A stretch of DNA of 64,000 nucleotides from Emticicia aquatilis (GCF_014644295.1 NZ_BMKK01000003.1:372001-436000), one strand, 5' to 3'; positions 34,487-41,495 are shown, counted from the stretch's first letter. The notes: generated by a model from the sequence alone, not told the origin. A program made the numbers and translations.

Positions 34487-34521
34487 TAACTCATAATTCA
34501 TAACTCAGAACTCAAAACTCT
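34487..34521. repeat. Degenerate heptamer array (5 units)
   Basis: Reads TAACTCA, TAATTCA, TAACTCA, GAACTCA, AAACTCT and ends 2 nt before the ATG of the next gene. Confidence 0.7.
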
Positions 34522-34523
34522 TC

Positions 34524-35027
34524 ATGTCAATATCAAACGTATTCTTTAATTTTTGGCGTAAAGCCTCGATGCCACTTTTGGTGGTGGCTCTTATGTTATG
34601 TTATTTCACAATGCCCGATAATGCCGCCATTCACCACGATGAAAAAGGCAATCCTGATGGCTTTATTGATAAGCAAAACTTCTTTTATATTACATTCGGA
34701 GTCATCATTGCTTTCAATTTTCTCTTGAATTTACTCAAAGCTCAAGTATTAAAAATTGATTTTGCGAAAGTAAATCCACTGAGTATATGGGCCAAAAACC
34801 GTGAAAAACTTAGCTCGTTGATTGAAGGCTGGTTCAATGCTTTTGTGGCAATCACCAATACATTCTTGGCGTTTGTGCTAATCGGTTTACGCCGAATCAA
34901 CGGAACCGAAGGCCAAAAGCTTGATTTCGATTATAACTGGCTTTTGATTGCTGGCTTTGCCTTGTTGATTATCTTGATTTTCTTCTTGCCACTCAGATTG
35001 CTTTTCTCAAACCCAAGCGAAGATTAA
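34524..35027 (+). CDS. Small integral membrane protein, unrecognised
   Basis: A 167-residue protein with four predicted transmembrane helices (residues ~15-30, 54-72, 107-124, 142-160). Between the first two is a hydrophilic loop HHDEKGNPDGFIDKQN. It matches no family I know, though it looks like the DNA-gyrase-adjacent type of membrane proteins often called hypothetical in Bacteroidota. The start is fixed by the heptamer array that ends directly upstream. It may be co-transcribed with queA, 40 nt downstream. Confidence 0.7.
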   Translation: MSISNVFFNFWRKASMPLLVVALMLCYFTMPDNAAIHHDEKGNPDGFIDKQNFFYITFGVIIAFNFLLNLLKAQVLKIDFAKVNPLSIWAKNREKLSSLIEGWFNAFVAITNTFLAFVLIGLRRINGTEGQKLDFDYNWLLIAGFALLIILIFFLPLRLLFSNPSED

Positions 35028-35028
35028 T

Positions 35029-35052
35029 TGTAGGACAGGTTTCCAACTTGTC
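35029..35052 (+). repeat. REP-like element (inverted partner at 36384)
   Basis: Foot TGTAG, then the hairpin GACAGGT-TTCCA-ACTTGTC. It lies directly upstream of queA and is inverted relative to 36384-36407 downstream of queA. Confidence 0.6.
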
Positions 35053-35067
35053 AATCGTTGAAGAAAA

Positions 35068-36282
35068 ATGATTGAAATAGACTTAAAAGAATACAACTAC
35101 GAGCTTCCCGATGAGCGAATCGCACGTTTTCCCGTAGAACCTCGTGATTCGTCTAAGTTGTTGTTATATAAGGGTTTACAGATTTTGGAAGATGTTTTTT
35201 ATAACGTAAAAAATCATCTTCCTGAAAACACTTTCTTGGTTTTCAACAATACCAAAGTAATACCCGCTCGCTTGTTTTTTCAGAAAGCCAATGGCGTAGT
35301 TATCGAAGTTTTTTTGTTGAATCCCGTTGAGCCATCAAATGTAGTTTCGCAAGTAATGGAAACTACCGAAACTTGCACGTGGGCCTGCATGATTGGCAAT
35401 AAGAAGCGTTTCAAGGAAAAAATAGTAGGAACATATAATATAGAGGTAGGGGAGCATCGCCGCATACGTCCAGAAAATGTAGAATTGACAGCAGAATTAG
35501 TCGATTCTGAAAAAAATTACGTAAAATTTTCGTGGAATAATTCAGATTTAACTTTTGCCGAAATTGTTAGGTATTTCGGACAAATCCCGTTACCGCCTTA
35601 TCTCAAAAGAGAAACCGAACAAAAAGATTACGACACCTACCAAACCGTCTATTCAAAAAATGATGGAGCAGTAGCCGCACCAACCGCAGGGCTTCATTTT
35701 ACCGAACAAGTTTTTGCCGATTTAGCCCAAAAAGGTATCAAGCACGACTTCGTTACGCTGCACGTAGGAGCGGGAACTTTTCAGCCCATAAAAGTCCAAA
35801 ACGTAGTCGAACACAAGATGCACTGCGAGCAAATAGTTTTCGATAAATCGTTTATTATCAATTTGTTAGAAAATGTTTCGTTCGTGATTCCTGTCGGCAC
35901 AACCTCCATGCGTTCGCTCGAAAGTTTGTATTGGTTTGGCGTAAAATTGCTGTCGGGAAAGCAAGAGTTCTTTATCGAAAAACTTTCACCCTACAATCAA
36001 ACTGAAAGCTTCACGGCTGAAAAATCGCTGAAAGCAGTCATTGATTATATGACCGAAAATAACCTTTCACAACTCGTTGGCGAAACCGAAATTTTCATTT
36101 TTCCGAGTTATGAATTCAAAATTTGTAAAGGAATTATCACTAATTTTCATCAACCAGATTCTACATTAATCTTACTCGTAGCGGCATTGGTAGGCGAAAA
36201 TTGGAAGAAAATTTATGAATATGCCCTCGAAAATAATTTTCGTTTTCTAAGTTATGGTGATTCTTCGCTTTTGATTCCGTAA
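35068..36282 (+). CDS. queA: S-adenosylmethionine:tRNA ribosyltransferase-isomerase (QueA family)
   Basis: A 404-residue QueA-family protein, longer than the common ~350 residues. QueA transfers and isomerises the ribosyl part of SAM onto preQ1-tRNA to make epoxyqueuosine. Diagnostic segments are YELPDERIARFPVEPRDSSKLL, FNNTKVIPARLFF, GAVAAPTAGLHFTEQVF, FVTLHVGAGTFQPIKV and the C-terminal ITNFHQPDSTLILLVAALVG. The extra length and weaker match in the middle suggest the paralogous long QueA-like form found in Bacteroidota, so true queuosine function is likely but not certain. REP-like elements flank the gene. Confidence 0.85.
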   Translation: MIEIDLKEYNYELPDERIARFPVEPRDSSKLLLYKGLQILEDVFYNVKNHLPENTFLVFNNTKVIPARLFFQKANGVVIEVFLLNPVEPSNVVSQVMETTETCTWACMIGNKKRFKEKIVGTYNIEVGEHRRIRPENVELTAELVDSEKNYVKFSWNNSDLTFAEIVRYFGQIPLPPYLKRETEQKDYDTYQTVYSKNDGAVAAPTAGLHFTEQVFADLAQKGIKHDFVTLHVGAGTFQPIKVQNVVEHKMHCEQIVFDKSFIINLLENVSFVIPVGTTSMRSLESLYWFGVKLLSGKQEFFIEKLSPYNQTESFTAEKSLKAVIDYMTENNLSQLVGETEIFIFPSYEFKICKGIITNFHQPDSTLILLVAALVGENWKKIYEYALENNFRFLSYGDSSLLIP

Positions 36283-36309
36283 TTTTGCGACTCAAATTTC
36301 GTTATCAAC

Positions 36310-36332
36310 TGTGGAGCGAACTTCCAGTTCGC
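36310..36332 (+). repeat. REP-like element
   Basis: TGTGGAGC foot and the hairpin GCGAAC-TTCCA-GTTCGC; nearly identical to 11729-11751. Confidence 0.6.
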
Positions 36333-36383
36333 ATATTTATTTCTCATAAATGGTGAACATGTAGGTCACTAAAACCAAAAAGC

Positions 36384-36407
36384 GACAGGTTGAAAACCTG
36401 TCCTACA
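36384..36407 (-). repeat. REP-like element (inverted partner of 35029)
   Basis: On the minus strand: TGTAG foot, then the GACAGGTT/AACCTGTC hairpin. It lies 11 nt upstream of the beta-barrel gene. Confidence 0.6.
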
Positions 36408-36417
36408 AAACATTTCA

Positions 36418-37077
36418 ATGAAAAAAGCATTAACCACTATTTTAGTTTTTGTAAGCATTCTTAGTTTTGCACAAGTGCGTCCAGCTACGCAATACGGTTT
36501 CAAACTTGGTATCAGCGATTCTAAAACTGCCATCATTAATAACCGTACTAATATTACTCCTAAGCTAAAAAATAATATTAATGCAGGAGTGTTTTATCGT
36601 TGGAATCTGAAAAAAATTAGCATTCAACCCGAAGCATATTTTCAGGCAAAAGGAGGAAGTTTTAAAGCAACAACCAATTTTGCTGAAACAGGAAATACCA
36701 TTCTTCGTAATGACTACCAATACCTTACGGGCTCGTTGGTTTTGGGGTATGAAGTTGCCAAAAATATACATTTAGTAGTTGGCCCTGAATATGGCTATGC
36801 ACTCAATGCTGGTACAAAGCGTGGTCCTTATGCTCAGACTGATTTTAGTATAGCTGGTGGTGTGCGTATAGATATGCTTGATGCGGCTCATTTGTTTAGT
36901 CTCAACATCAGATATGTACACGGTCTGACAAATACAACTAACAAAACCTACACCCTCGAAGATAAATCGGTTATTCCGCTTAACTTCCAAAACCGTACAT
37001 TACAGGTATCGGCGAGTTTCAATTTCAGCGATTACTACCGTTGGGCAAAAAAAGACAAAACCAAAAAGAAAAAATAA
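36418..37077 (+). CDS. Outer-membrane beta-barrel protein (PorT-like fold)
   Basis: A 219-residue protein with a signal peptide (MKKALTTILVFVSILSFAQ) and alternating amphipathic strands: FKLGISDSKTAI, INAGVFYRWNLKKISIQPEAYFQ and LVLGYEVAKNIHLVVGPEYGYAL. This pattern fits the small outer-membrane beta-barrel family (OMP_b-brl_2) common in Bacteroidota. The C-terminus is very lysine-rich (KKDKTKKKK), which is odd for a barrel and would lie in the periplasm. Role unknown. Confidence 0.8.
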   Translation: MKKALTTILVFVSILSFAQVRPATQYGFKLGISDSKTAIINNRTNITPKLKNNINAGVFYRWNLKKISIQPEAYFQAKGGSFKATTNFAETGNTILRNDYQYLTGSLVLGYEVAKNIHLVVGPEYGYALNAGTKRGPYAQTDFSIAGGVRIDMLDAAHLFSLNIRYVHGLTNTTNKTYTLEDKSVIPLNFQNRTLQVSASFNFSDYYRWAKKDKTKKKK

Positions 37078-37111
37078 GGCAGGTATTTTTTTCAAATACA
37101 AATAATTGCTT

Positions 37112-37119
37112 TAATTTTG
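37112..37119 (+). promoter_or_regulatory. Predicted -7 box of the tyrS leader
   Basis: TAATTTTG is a perfect TAnnTTTG match. A leader-peptide ATG follows only 4 nt later (37124), so the transcript may be leaderless or nearly so. Confidence 0.55.
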
Positions 37120-37123
37120 CCAT

Positions 37124-37171
37124 ATGAAAAAACAAGTGTCATATAGTGTATTGTATTATTGTTTCGGATAA
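37124..37171 (+). CDS. Tyrosine-containing leader peptide of tyrS (predicted)
   Basis: A 15-codon frame encoding MKKQVSYSVLYYCFG then TAA. Three of its 15 residues are Tyr (7, 11, 12), including a tandem pair. It lies between a perfect -7 box and an intrinsic terminator, with tyrS 160 nt downstream. This is the classical layout of ribosome-mediated attenuation, in which scarce charged tRNA-Tyr stalls the ribosome at the Tyr codons. It is a prediction from sequence; no homology can be claimed. Confidence 0.55.
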   Translation: MKKQVSYSVLYYCFG

Positions 37172-37250
37172 AATCCGCATCAAGCAAGATAACTATGTAC
37201 ATTTTTGATATATAATTAATCCTCTTGGTGCAAGCTAAGAGGATTTTTTT
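37165..37250 (+). promoter_or_regulatory. Predicted tyrS attenuator (competing hairpins)
   Basis: Three pairings are visible. A pause-type hairpin CGGAT/ATCCG (37165-37169, 37173-37177) spans the leader stop codon. An antiterminator can form from GCATCAAG (37177-37184) with CTTGGTGC (37224-37231, one G-U pair). A terminator stem AATCCTCTT/AAGAGGATT (37218-37226, 37237-37245) is followed by seven T. The antiterminator uses part of the terminator's left arm, so the two exclude each other. Confidence 0.55.
37218..37250 (+). terminator. Intrinsic terminator in the tyrS leader
   Basis: A 9-bp stem with a 10-nt loop and T7 tract, located before tyrS and not after a gene, which points to attenuation. 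Confidence 0.75.
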
Positions 37251-37256
37251 ATAGTT

Positions 37257-37277
37257 CTCCTCGTCCCTAAAGAGGAG
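37257..37277 (-). repeat. CCCCTTTAGGGG family, divergent inverted copy
   Basis: CTCCTCGTCCCTAAAGAGGA is a diverged inverted copy of the element at 37300-37321. Confidence 0.5.
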
Positions 37278-37299
37278 AAAATTACGTAACTTTTTTTAG

Positions 37300-37321
37300 C
37301 TCCCCTTTAGGGGCGGGGGGG
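37300..37321 (+). repeat. CCCCTTTAGGGG family repeat
   Basis: CTCCCCTTTAGGGGCGGGGG with a seven-G run, 9 nt before the tyrS ATG. It occupies the ribosome-binding region. Confidence 0.6.
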
Positions 37322-37330
37322 TGATATACT

Positions 37331-38653
37331 ATGAATTTCATCGAAGAATTACGTTGGAGAGGAATGTTGCAAGATGCCATGCCAGGCACCGAAGAACAAC
37401 TCAATAAAGAAATGACGGCTGGGTACATCGGTTTCGACCCAACCGCAAAATCATTGCATATCGGTAATTTGGCAACCATTATGTTGCTCAAACACTTCCA
37501 ATTGGCAGGCCATAAACCTTACGCCCTCGTGGGTGGAGCAACAGGTATGGTAGGAGACCCTTCTGGAAAATCGGCTGAGCGTCAGTTTTTATCAGAAGAA
37601 GTGTTGAAGGCTAACCAAGATGGCATCAGAAACCAGCTGGTAAAGTTTTTGGACTTTGATTGTGGTGCAAATTCGGCCGAAATGGTTAATAACTACGATT
37701 GGTTCAAAGAAATCGGTTTCTTAGAGTTTTTGCGTGAAGTAGGTAAATACTTGACTGTAAACTACATGATGTCGAAAGATTCGGTAAAAAATCGTCTGAC
37801 AACGGGTATTTCATTCACCGAGTTTTCTTATCAATTATTACAAGGCTACGATTTCTACTGGTTATACAAAAACAAAAATGTTCGCCTACAAATGGGTGGC
37901 TCTGACCAGTGGGGAAATATCACAACAGGTACAGAATTGATTCGTAGAAAAGAAGCGGCAATAGTTGGCGATGTTGAAGATGAAAATGTAACACACAAAG
38001 CATTTGCTCTTACTACACCATTGATGACAAAAGCCGATGGACAGAAAATGGGTAAAACAGCAGGTGGCGAAACCATCTGGCTCGATGCAAATCTAACTTC
38101 ACCTTACCAGTTTTATCAATTTTGGTTAGGCCAAGACGATAGAGACGTACCGAAATTATTGAGAGTATTCACTCTATTCTCGAAAGAAGAAATCGAATCA
38201 ATCGAAGCCCAACACGCTGAAGCACCACATTTGCGAATTGCCCAAAAAGCATTGGCAAAAGACGTAACTTCTCGTGTACACGGCGAAGAACAATATGAAT
38301 TAGCCGTAAAAGCCTCAGAGGTTTTATTTGGAAAAGGAACCCTCGAAACCCTCCAAAGTTTAGATGAAGCCACTTTTACGAGTGTATTTGATGGTGTTCC
38401 AACGACCGAAATCTCGCAAGAGGCATGGGCTGGCTGTGCAAGTGTATTAGATTTGATTTCGGTTACGACAAATAACGAAGTTTACGCATCAAAAGGTGAA
38501 GCACGCCGTGCCATGCAAGGGAACGCCGTAAGCATCAATAAAGTAAAAATCACCGATGAAAAACTGCCAGTTGCTGAATTACAACTCTTACAAGGAAAAT
38601 ATTTATTGGTAGGTAAAGGCAAGAAAAACCATATTGTGAAAATAGTAGAATAA
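37331..38653 (+). CDS. tyrS: Tyrosyl-tRNA synthetase
   Basis: A 440-residue class I synthetase (TyrRS, bacterial TyrS type). The HIGH-like motif is in FDPTAKSLHIGNLATI, the tyrosine-binding segment is QLLQGYDFYWLY followed by QMGGSDQWGNI, and the KMSKS-like loop is ADGQKMGKT. A C-terminal S4-like RNA-binding domain covers about 370-440 (SKGEARRAMQGNAVSINKVKI, YLLVGKGKKNHIVKIVE). The upstream region carries a predicted Tyr leader peptide and attenuator. Downstream come a double heptamer array and tRNA-Trp. Confidence 0.96.
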   Translation: MNFIEELRWRGMLQDAMPGTEEQLNKEMTAGYIGFDPTAKSLHIGNLATIMLLKHFQLAGHKPYALVGGATGMVGDPSGKSAERQFLSEEVLKANQDGIRNQLVKFLDFDCGANSAEMVNNYDWFKEIGFLEFLREVGKYLTVNYMMSKDSVKNRLTTGISFTEFSYQLLQGYDFYWLYKNKNVRLQMGGSDQWGNITTGTELIRRKEAAIVGDVEDENVTHKAFALTTPLMTKADGQKMGKTAGGETIWLDANLTSPYQFYQFWLGQDDRDVPKLLRVFTLFSKEEIESIEAQHAEAPHLRIAQKALAKDVTSRVHGEEQYELAVKASEVLFGKGTLETLQSLDEATFTSVFDGVPTTEISQEAWAGCASVLDLISVTTNNEVYASKGEARRAMQGNAVSINKVKITDEKLPVAELQLLQGKYLLVGKGKKNHIVKIVE

Positions 38654-38687
38654 ATTGAGAATTAGGAATTGAGAATTAAGAATTGCA
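38653..38687 (+). repeat. Degenerate heptamer array (5 units), left arm
   Basis: Reads AATTGAG, AATTAGG, AATTGAG, AATTAAG, AATTGCA, starting in the tyrS stop codon. It is inverted relative to 38736-38770. Confidence 0.7.
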
Positions 38688-38735
38688 AGTTTTACTGTAA
38701 AGGATTAATAATCAGTAATTTGCAAAGAATAATTT

Positions 38736-38770
38736 TCAATTCTCAATTCTTAATTCTTAATTCTCGAATA
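38736..38770 (-). repeat. Degenerate heptamer array (5 units), right arm
   Basis: Reads TCAATTC, TCAATTC, TTAATTC, TTAATTC, TCGAATA. It is the inverted counterpart of 38653-38687; together they could form a stem of about 30 bp. Confidence 0.7.
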
Positions 38771-38798
38771 TTTTTTGGCATAATTTTGGTATTTCTAA

Positions 38799-38829
38799 TT
38801 TGCAAAGAAAAAAAATACACTTATCTTTG
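38799..38829 (+). promoter_or_regulatory. Promoter of tRNA-Trp/secE/nusG
   Basis: TTTG (38799-38802), a 19-nt spacer, then TATCTTTG (38822-38829). This is an exact match to the Bacteroidota housekeeping promoter. The tRNA begins 28 nt downstream. Confidence 0.85.
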
Positions 38830-38856
38830 CAGTCCCAAACAAAAAGGGAAACATAC

Positions 38857-38927
38857 ACGGGCATGGTGCAATGGTAGCATACGGGTCTCCAAAACCTTTG
38901 ATCTGAGTTCGAATCTTAGTGCCCGTG
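38857..38927 (+). tRNA. trnW: tRNA-Trp (CCA anticodon)
   Basis: A 71-nt cloverleaf. The acceptor stem ACGGGCA/TGCCCGT is perfect and the discriminator is G. The D arm is GTGC-AATGGTA-GCAT, the anticodon loop CTCCAAA has anticodon CCA, and the T arm is CTGAG-TTCGAAT-CTTAG. The 3' CCA is not encoded. It lies directly upstream of secE, the usual position in many bacteria. Confidence 0.95.
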
Positions 38928-38949
38928 CAATTTTATTAATAAAGAAATT

Positions 38950-39132
38950 ATGCAAGAATTTTTTAAGAACTCTTGGGAAGAAGTAACCAAAGAGGTAACA
39001 TGGCCCAAATGGAGTGAACTACAATCAAGTGCAACGCTTGTATTAGTAGCATCATTAATTTTTGCTTTAGTAGTAGGTGTTATCGATTTTTTAATCGAAA
39101 ACGGTCTGCGTTTATTCTACCAGTCAATCTAA
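38950..39132 (+). CDS. secE: Preprotein translocase subunit SecE
   Basis: A 60-residue protein with the SecE signature EEVTKEVTWPKWSELQSSA followed by a single transmembrane helix (TLVLVASLIFALVVGVIDFL). SecE stabilises SecY in the translocon. This short one-helix form is normal outside enterobacteria. It lies 22 nt after tRNA-Trp and 23 nt before nusG. Confidence 0.94.
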   Translation: MQEFFKNSWEEVTKEVTWPKWSELQSSATLVLVASLIFALVVGVIDFLIENGLRLFYQSI

Positions 39133-39155
39133 GTTTCCTATAAATTTCCTATACA

Positions 39156-39713
39156 ATGAGCGAAATCAATTGGTACGTTGTGCGGGCAGTTTCGGGACAG
39201 GAGAAGAAAATTAAAACCTACATCGAAAACGAAGCAATTCGACGCAAGTTGGATGAATTAATACCAACGATATTAATTCCAACCGAGAAAATCACAGAGG
39301 TTCGTAATGGCAAAAAGCGTGTTCGTGAAAAGAGCTACTTTCCAGGATATATCCTTGTAAATGCCGACCTCAATAATGGTGAAGTGCTTCACTTAATTAA
39401 GAGTATGCCAGGTGTAATTGGTTTCTTGGGTCGTAATAATGGTACATCCATGACACCAGAACCTTTACGTCAATCTGAAATCAATCGTATTTTAGGTGTG
39501 CAAGAAGAGGTCATTATCGGTGATAATATTTCTCCAACACTCACATTTGTGAAAGGCGAAAACGTAAAAGTAATCGATGGTCCATTCAGCGGTTTCGATG
39601 GTGCGGTTGAAGAGGTGAACGAAGATAAGAAGAAACTCAGCGTAAGCGTCAAAATCTTCGGACGTAGTACACCTGTGGAGTTGGGATATATGCAAGTTGA
39701 AAAATTGCAATAG
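39156..39713 (+). CDS. nusG: Transcription termination/antitermination protein NusG
   Basis: A 185-residue NusG with the N-terminal NGN domain (NWYVVRAVSGQEKKIKTYIE, YFPGYILVNADL, GVIGFLGRNNG) and the C-terminal KOW domain (KGENVKVIDGPFSGFDGAVEEV). NusG binds RNA polymerase and links it to Rho or ribosomes. In most bacteria rplK-rplA follow; here a terminator and a convergent acetyltransferase gene follow instead. Confidence 0.96.
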   Translation: MSEINWYVVRAVSGQEKKIKTYIENEAIRRKLDELIPTILIPTEKITEVRNGKKRVREKSYFPGYILVNADLNNGEVLHLIKSMPGVIGFLGRNNGTSMTPEPLRQSEINRILGVQEEVIIGDNISPTLTFVKGENVKVIDGPFSGFDGAVEEVNEDKKKLSVSVKIFGRSTPVELGYMQVEKLQ

Positions 39714-39733
39714 TCAATCAAAGAATATTGAAG

Positions 39734-39763
39734 AAAGCCTTTCTGAAAAGAAAGGCTTTTTTT
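39734..39763 (+). terminator. Intrinsic terminator after nusG
   Basis: A 10-bp stem AAAGCCTTTC/GAAAGGCTTT (39734-39743, 39750-39759) with a T tract. Confidence 0.88.
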
Positions 39764-40460
39764 ATGCCCAGAAATGATAAATGTTTTGGACTGATTTTTC
39801 AGTAAAGCCACATCTTTCATAAAACCTACAAGCTTGAATATTATCAAGTTGAGTTGGTACATCGAGCGTTATGATATTTTCAGCTTTACAATATTGCACG
39901 CAAGCATCAATCAACGACATTCCTACGCCTTTTCCCTGCAAAGTTTCATCTACGGCAATTAGCCCGATATTAGCCGACTGTTCCTTAACTCCTAAGGTTA
40001 CCATCCCTTTTATTTGCTGCTTATCTTCATAAACAAATACTTTTTTAGCAATCTGATAGCTTACTGATTTGTCAATCCATTCTCGATATAAACGTTGAAA
40101 GTTTTCAATGCCTAAACCCTTGTCTAATCTGAAACGTGAATGATTACCACTCAAATAAGCCAAGTCATATAACAAGTTGCTGTCGGGGTTATCAAACTCT
40201 TTGATTTCGACAGTAGATTTGGTTCGTAAGCCTTCTATTTGAGCAGTATAAGTGATTTTTCTATCAACTAATTTTCCATTAAATCTTGTGAGAATGTTGC
40301 TCGGAATATCAGTGTTTTTATCGCCAAAAACATAAATTAAATCATACTGTTGTTTAAAAGCCTTTTCAAGTTCTTTAACTAAGCCAATACAATCATCTGC
40401 CACATCAATTCTTCCAATTTTCTTGCCGAAAAAATTACTATCCCATGTTAGTTCTATCAT
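39762..40460 (-). CDS. GNAT family N-acetyltransferase (WecD/FdtC-like)
   Basis: A 232-residue protein. The N-terminal TWDSNFFGKKIGRIDV segment is typical of the WecD-like sugar N-acetyltransferases. The GNAT acetyl-CoA loop is VDETLQGKGVGMSLIDACVQYC, and the C-terminal ACRFYERCGFTE motif is present. It is coupled to the glycosyltransferase gene by an ATGA overlap, which suggests a role in polysaccharide or lipid-sugar modification. No nucleotide-sugar aminotransferase is nearby. Confidence 0.85.
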   Translation of the reverse strand: MIELTWDSNFFGKKIGRIDVADDCIGLVKELEKAFKQQYDLIYVFGDKNTDIPSNILTRFNGKLVDRKITYTAQIEGLRTKSTVEIKEFDNPDSNLLYDLAYLSGNHSRFRLDKGLGIENFQRLYREWIDKSVSYQIAKKVFVYEDKQQIKGMVTLGVKEQSANIGLIAVDETLQGKGVGMSLIDACVQYCKAENIITLDVPTQLDNIQACRFYERCGFTEKSVQNIYHFWA

Positions 40461-41380
40461 CAGAAATTAAGTTTTTGGTCTATAATGTGAGCAGGGCGTC
40501 CTTTTACTTGCTCAAAAGTTTTACCTAAGTAAATACCAATGATGCCGAGAATAAATATGATTAATCCTGAAAAGAAAGTAATGGAAATAATTATACTCGC
40601 AAATCCTAATTGTTTGATTTGGTCAGTGAAGTAAAGATAAAGATATCCGACTCCTAAAAGGATAGCTATGAGCGACATTATCAGACCCAAACGTACTGTG
40701 AGTCTTAGAGGTTTATCAGAAAACGAAATGATATTATTGAATGCCAGTTCGATAAGTTTAGACCACGAGTATGAAGATTTTCCTGAAGCTCGTTCGTCGT
40801 GTTTTACGGGTAAATACGCTTTTCGGAAGCCTACCCACTGGGTCATGGTAGGAAAGAATCTGATGCGGTCACCTAAGCCAACCACGGCATCAACAACTTT
40901 ACGGTGATAAATTCCGAAATTGGCTACACTGCTATCTTGCACAGTATCAGTTAGATAACTGAAAACCTTATAAAATAATTTTGAAGAAAGTTTCTTAAAA
41001 AAACCGTCTTGGCGGACTTGGCGTTGGGCAAAAACTAACTCGTAGCCTTCTTTTGCCTTAGCCAGTAGGTGAGGAATTTCGTCAGGTCGGTCTTGAAGGT
41101 CACAGTCCATTACTACTACCCACTCACCTTTTGAAGTAGCCAAACCTGCTGTGATAGCTGCATGTTGACCAAAATTGCGGCTAAGTTTTACGCCTTTTAC
41201 TGCCTTATCTCGCTCACATACTCGCAAAATTGCTTCCCAAGATTTGTCGGGGCTTCCATCTTCTACTAATATGATTTCATAAGAATCAGTTATTGGTTTG
41301 ACAGCTTGATGGATTTCTGCAACTAATTGTTCAACAATTTCTTCAGCTCTGTAAACGGGCGAAATAATAGATAAGTACAT
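40460..41380 (-). CDS. Family 2 glycosyltransferase, membrane-bound (GtrB/DPM1-like)
   Basis: A 306-residue protein with an N-terminal GT-A domain (LSIISPVYRAEEIVEQLV, LVEDGSPDKSWE, VVMDCDLQDRPDEIP as the metal-binding DxD region) and two C-terminal transmembrane helices. This layout matches polyprenyl-phosphate glycosyltransferases such as GtrB, ArnC and DPM1, which load a sugar on the lipid carrier at the inner membrane. It is translationally coupled to the acetyltransferase. Confidence 0.92.
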   Translation of the reverse strand: MYLSIISPVYRAEEIVEQLVAEIHQAVKPITDSYEIILVEDGSPDKSWEAILRVCERDKAVKGVKLSRNFGQHAAITAGLATSKGEWVVVMDCDLQDRPDEIPHLLAKAKEGYELVFAQRQVRQDGFFKKLSSKLFYKVFSYLTDTVQDSSVANFGIYHRKVVDAVVGLGDRIRFFPTMTQWVGFRKAYLPVKHDERASGKSSYSWSKLIELAFNNIISFSDKPLRLTVRLGLIMSLIAILLGVGYLYLYFTDQIKQLGFASIIISITFFSGLIIFILGIIGIYLGKTFEQVKGRPAHIIDQKLNF

Positions 41381-41467
41381 TGAAAGTTTTTTTATTGCAA
41401 TATTCGCTACTTACAATTAGAGTGCCAAATGATTTACCTATGATTTTAAAATATATTAATAAAACCG

Positions 41468-41475
41468 TAACTTTG
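41468..41475 (+). promoter_or_regulatory. Predicted -7 box of the SDR gene
   Basis: TAACTTTG, a full TAnnTTTG match, 20 nt before the start codon. No matching TTG at -33. Confidence 0.55.
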
Positions 41476-41495
41476 GTCACAAATAAAACAAAGCT

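Noticed and set aside
37081-37250. An independent small RNA ending at the 37218-37250 terminator
   Set aside because: Possible, but the Tyr-rich frame, antiterminator option and position before tyrS make attenuation the simpler reading.
37112-37331. T-box riboswitch upstream of tyrS
   Set aside because: No T-box sequence (TGGNACCGCG-like) or specifier-loop structure is visible; the leader-peptide layout explains the terminator better.
38669-38986. A 105-residue reading frame across the tyrS-secE gap
   Set aside because: It runs through the heptamer array, a strong promoter and tRNA-Trp, so it cannot be a real coding sequence.
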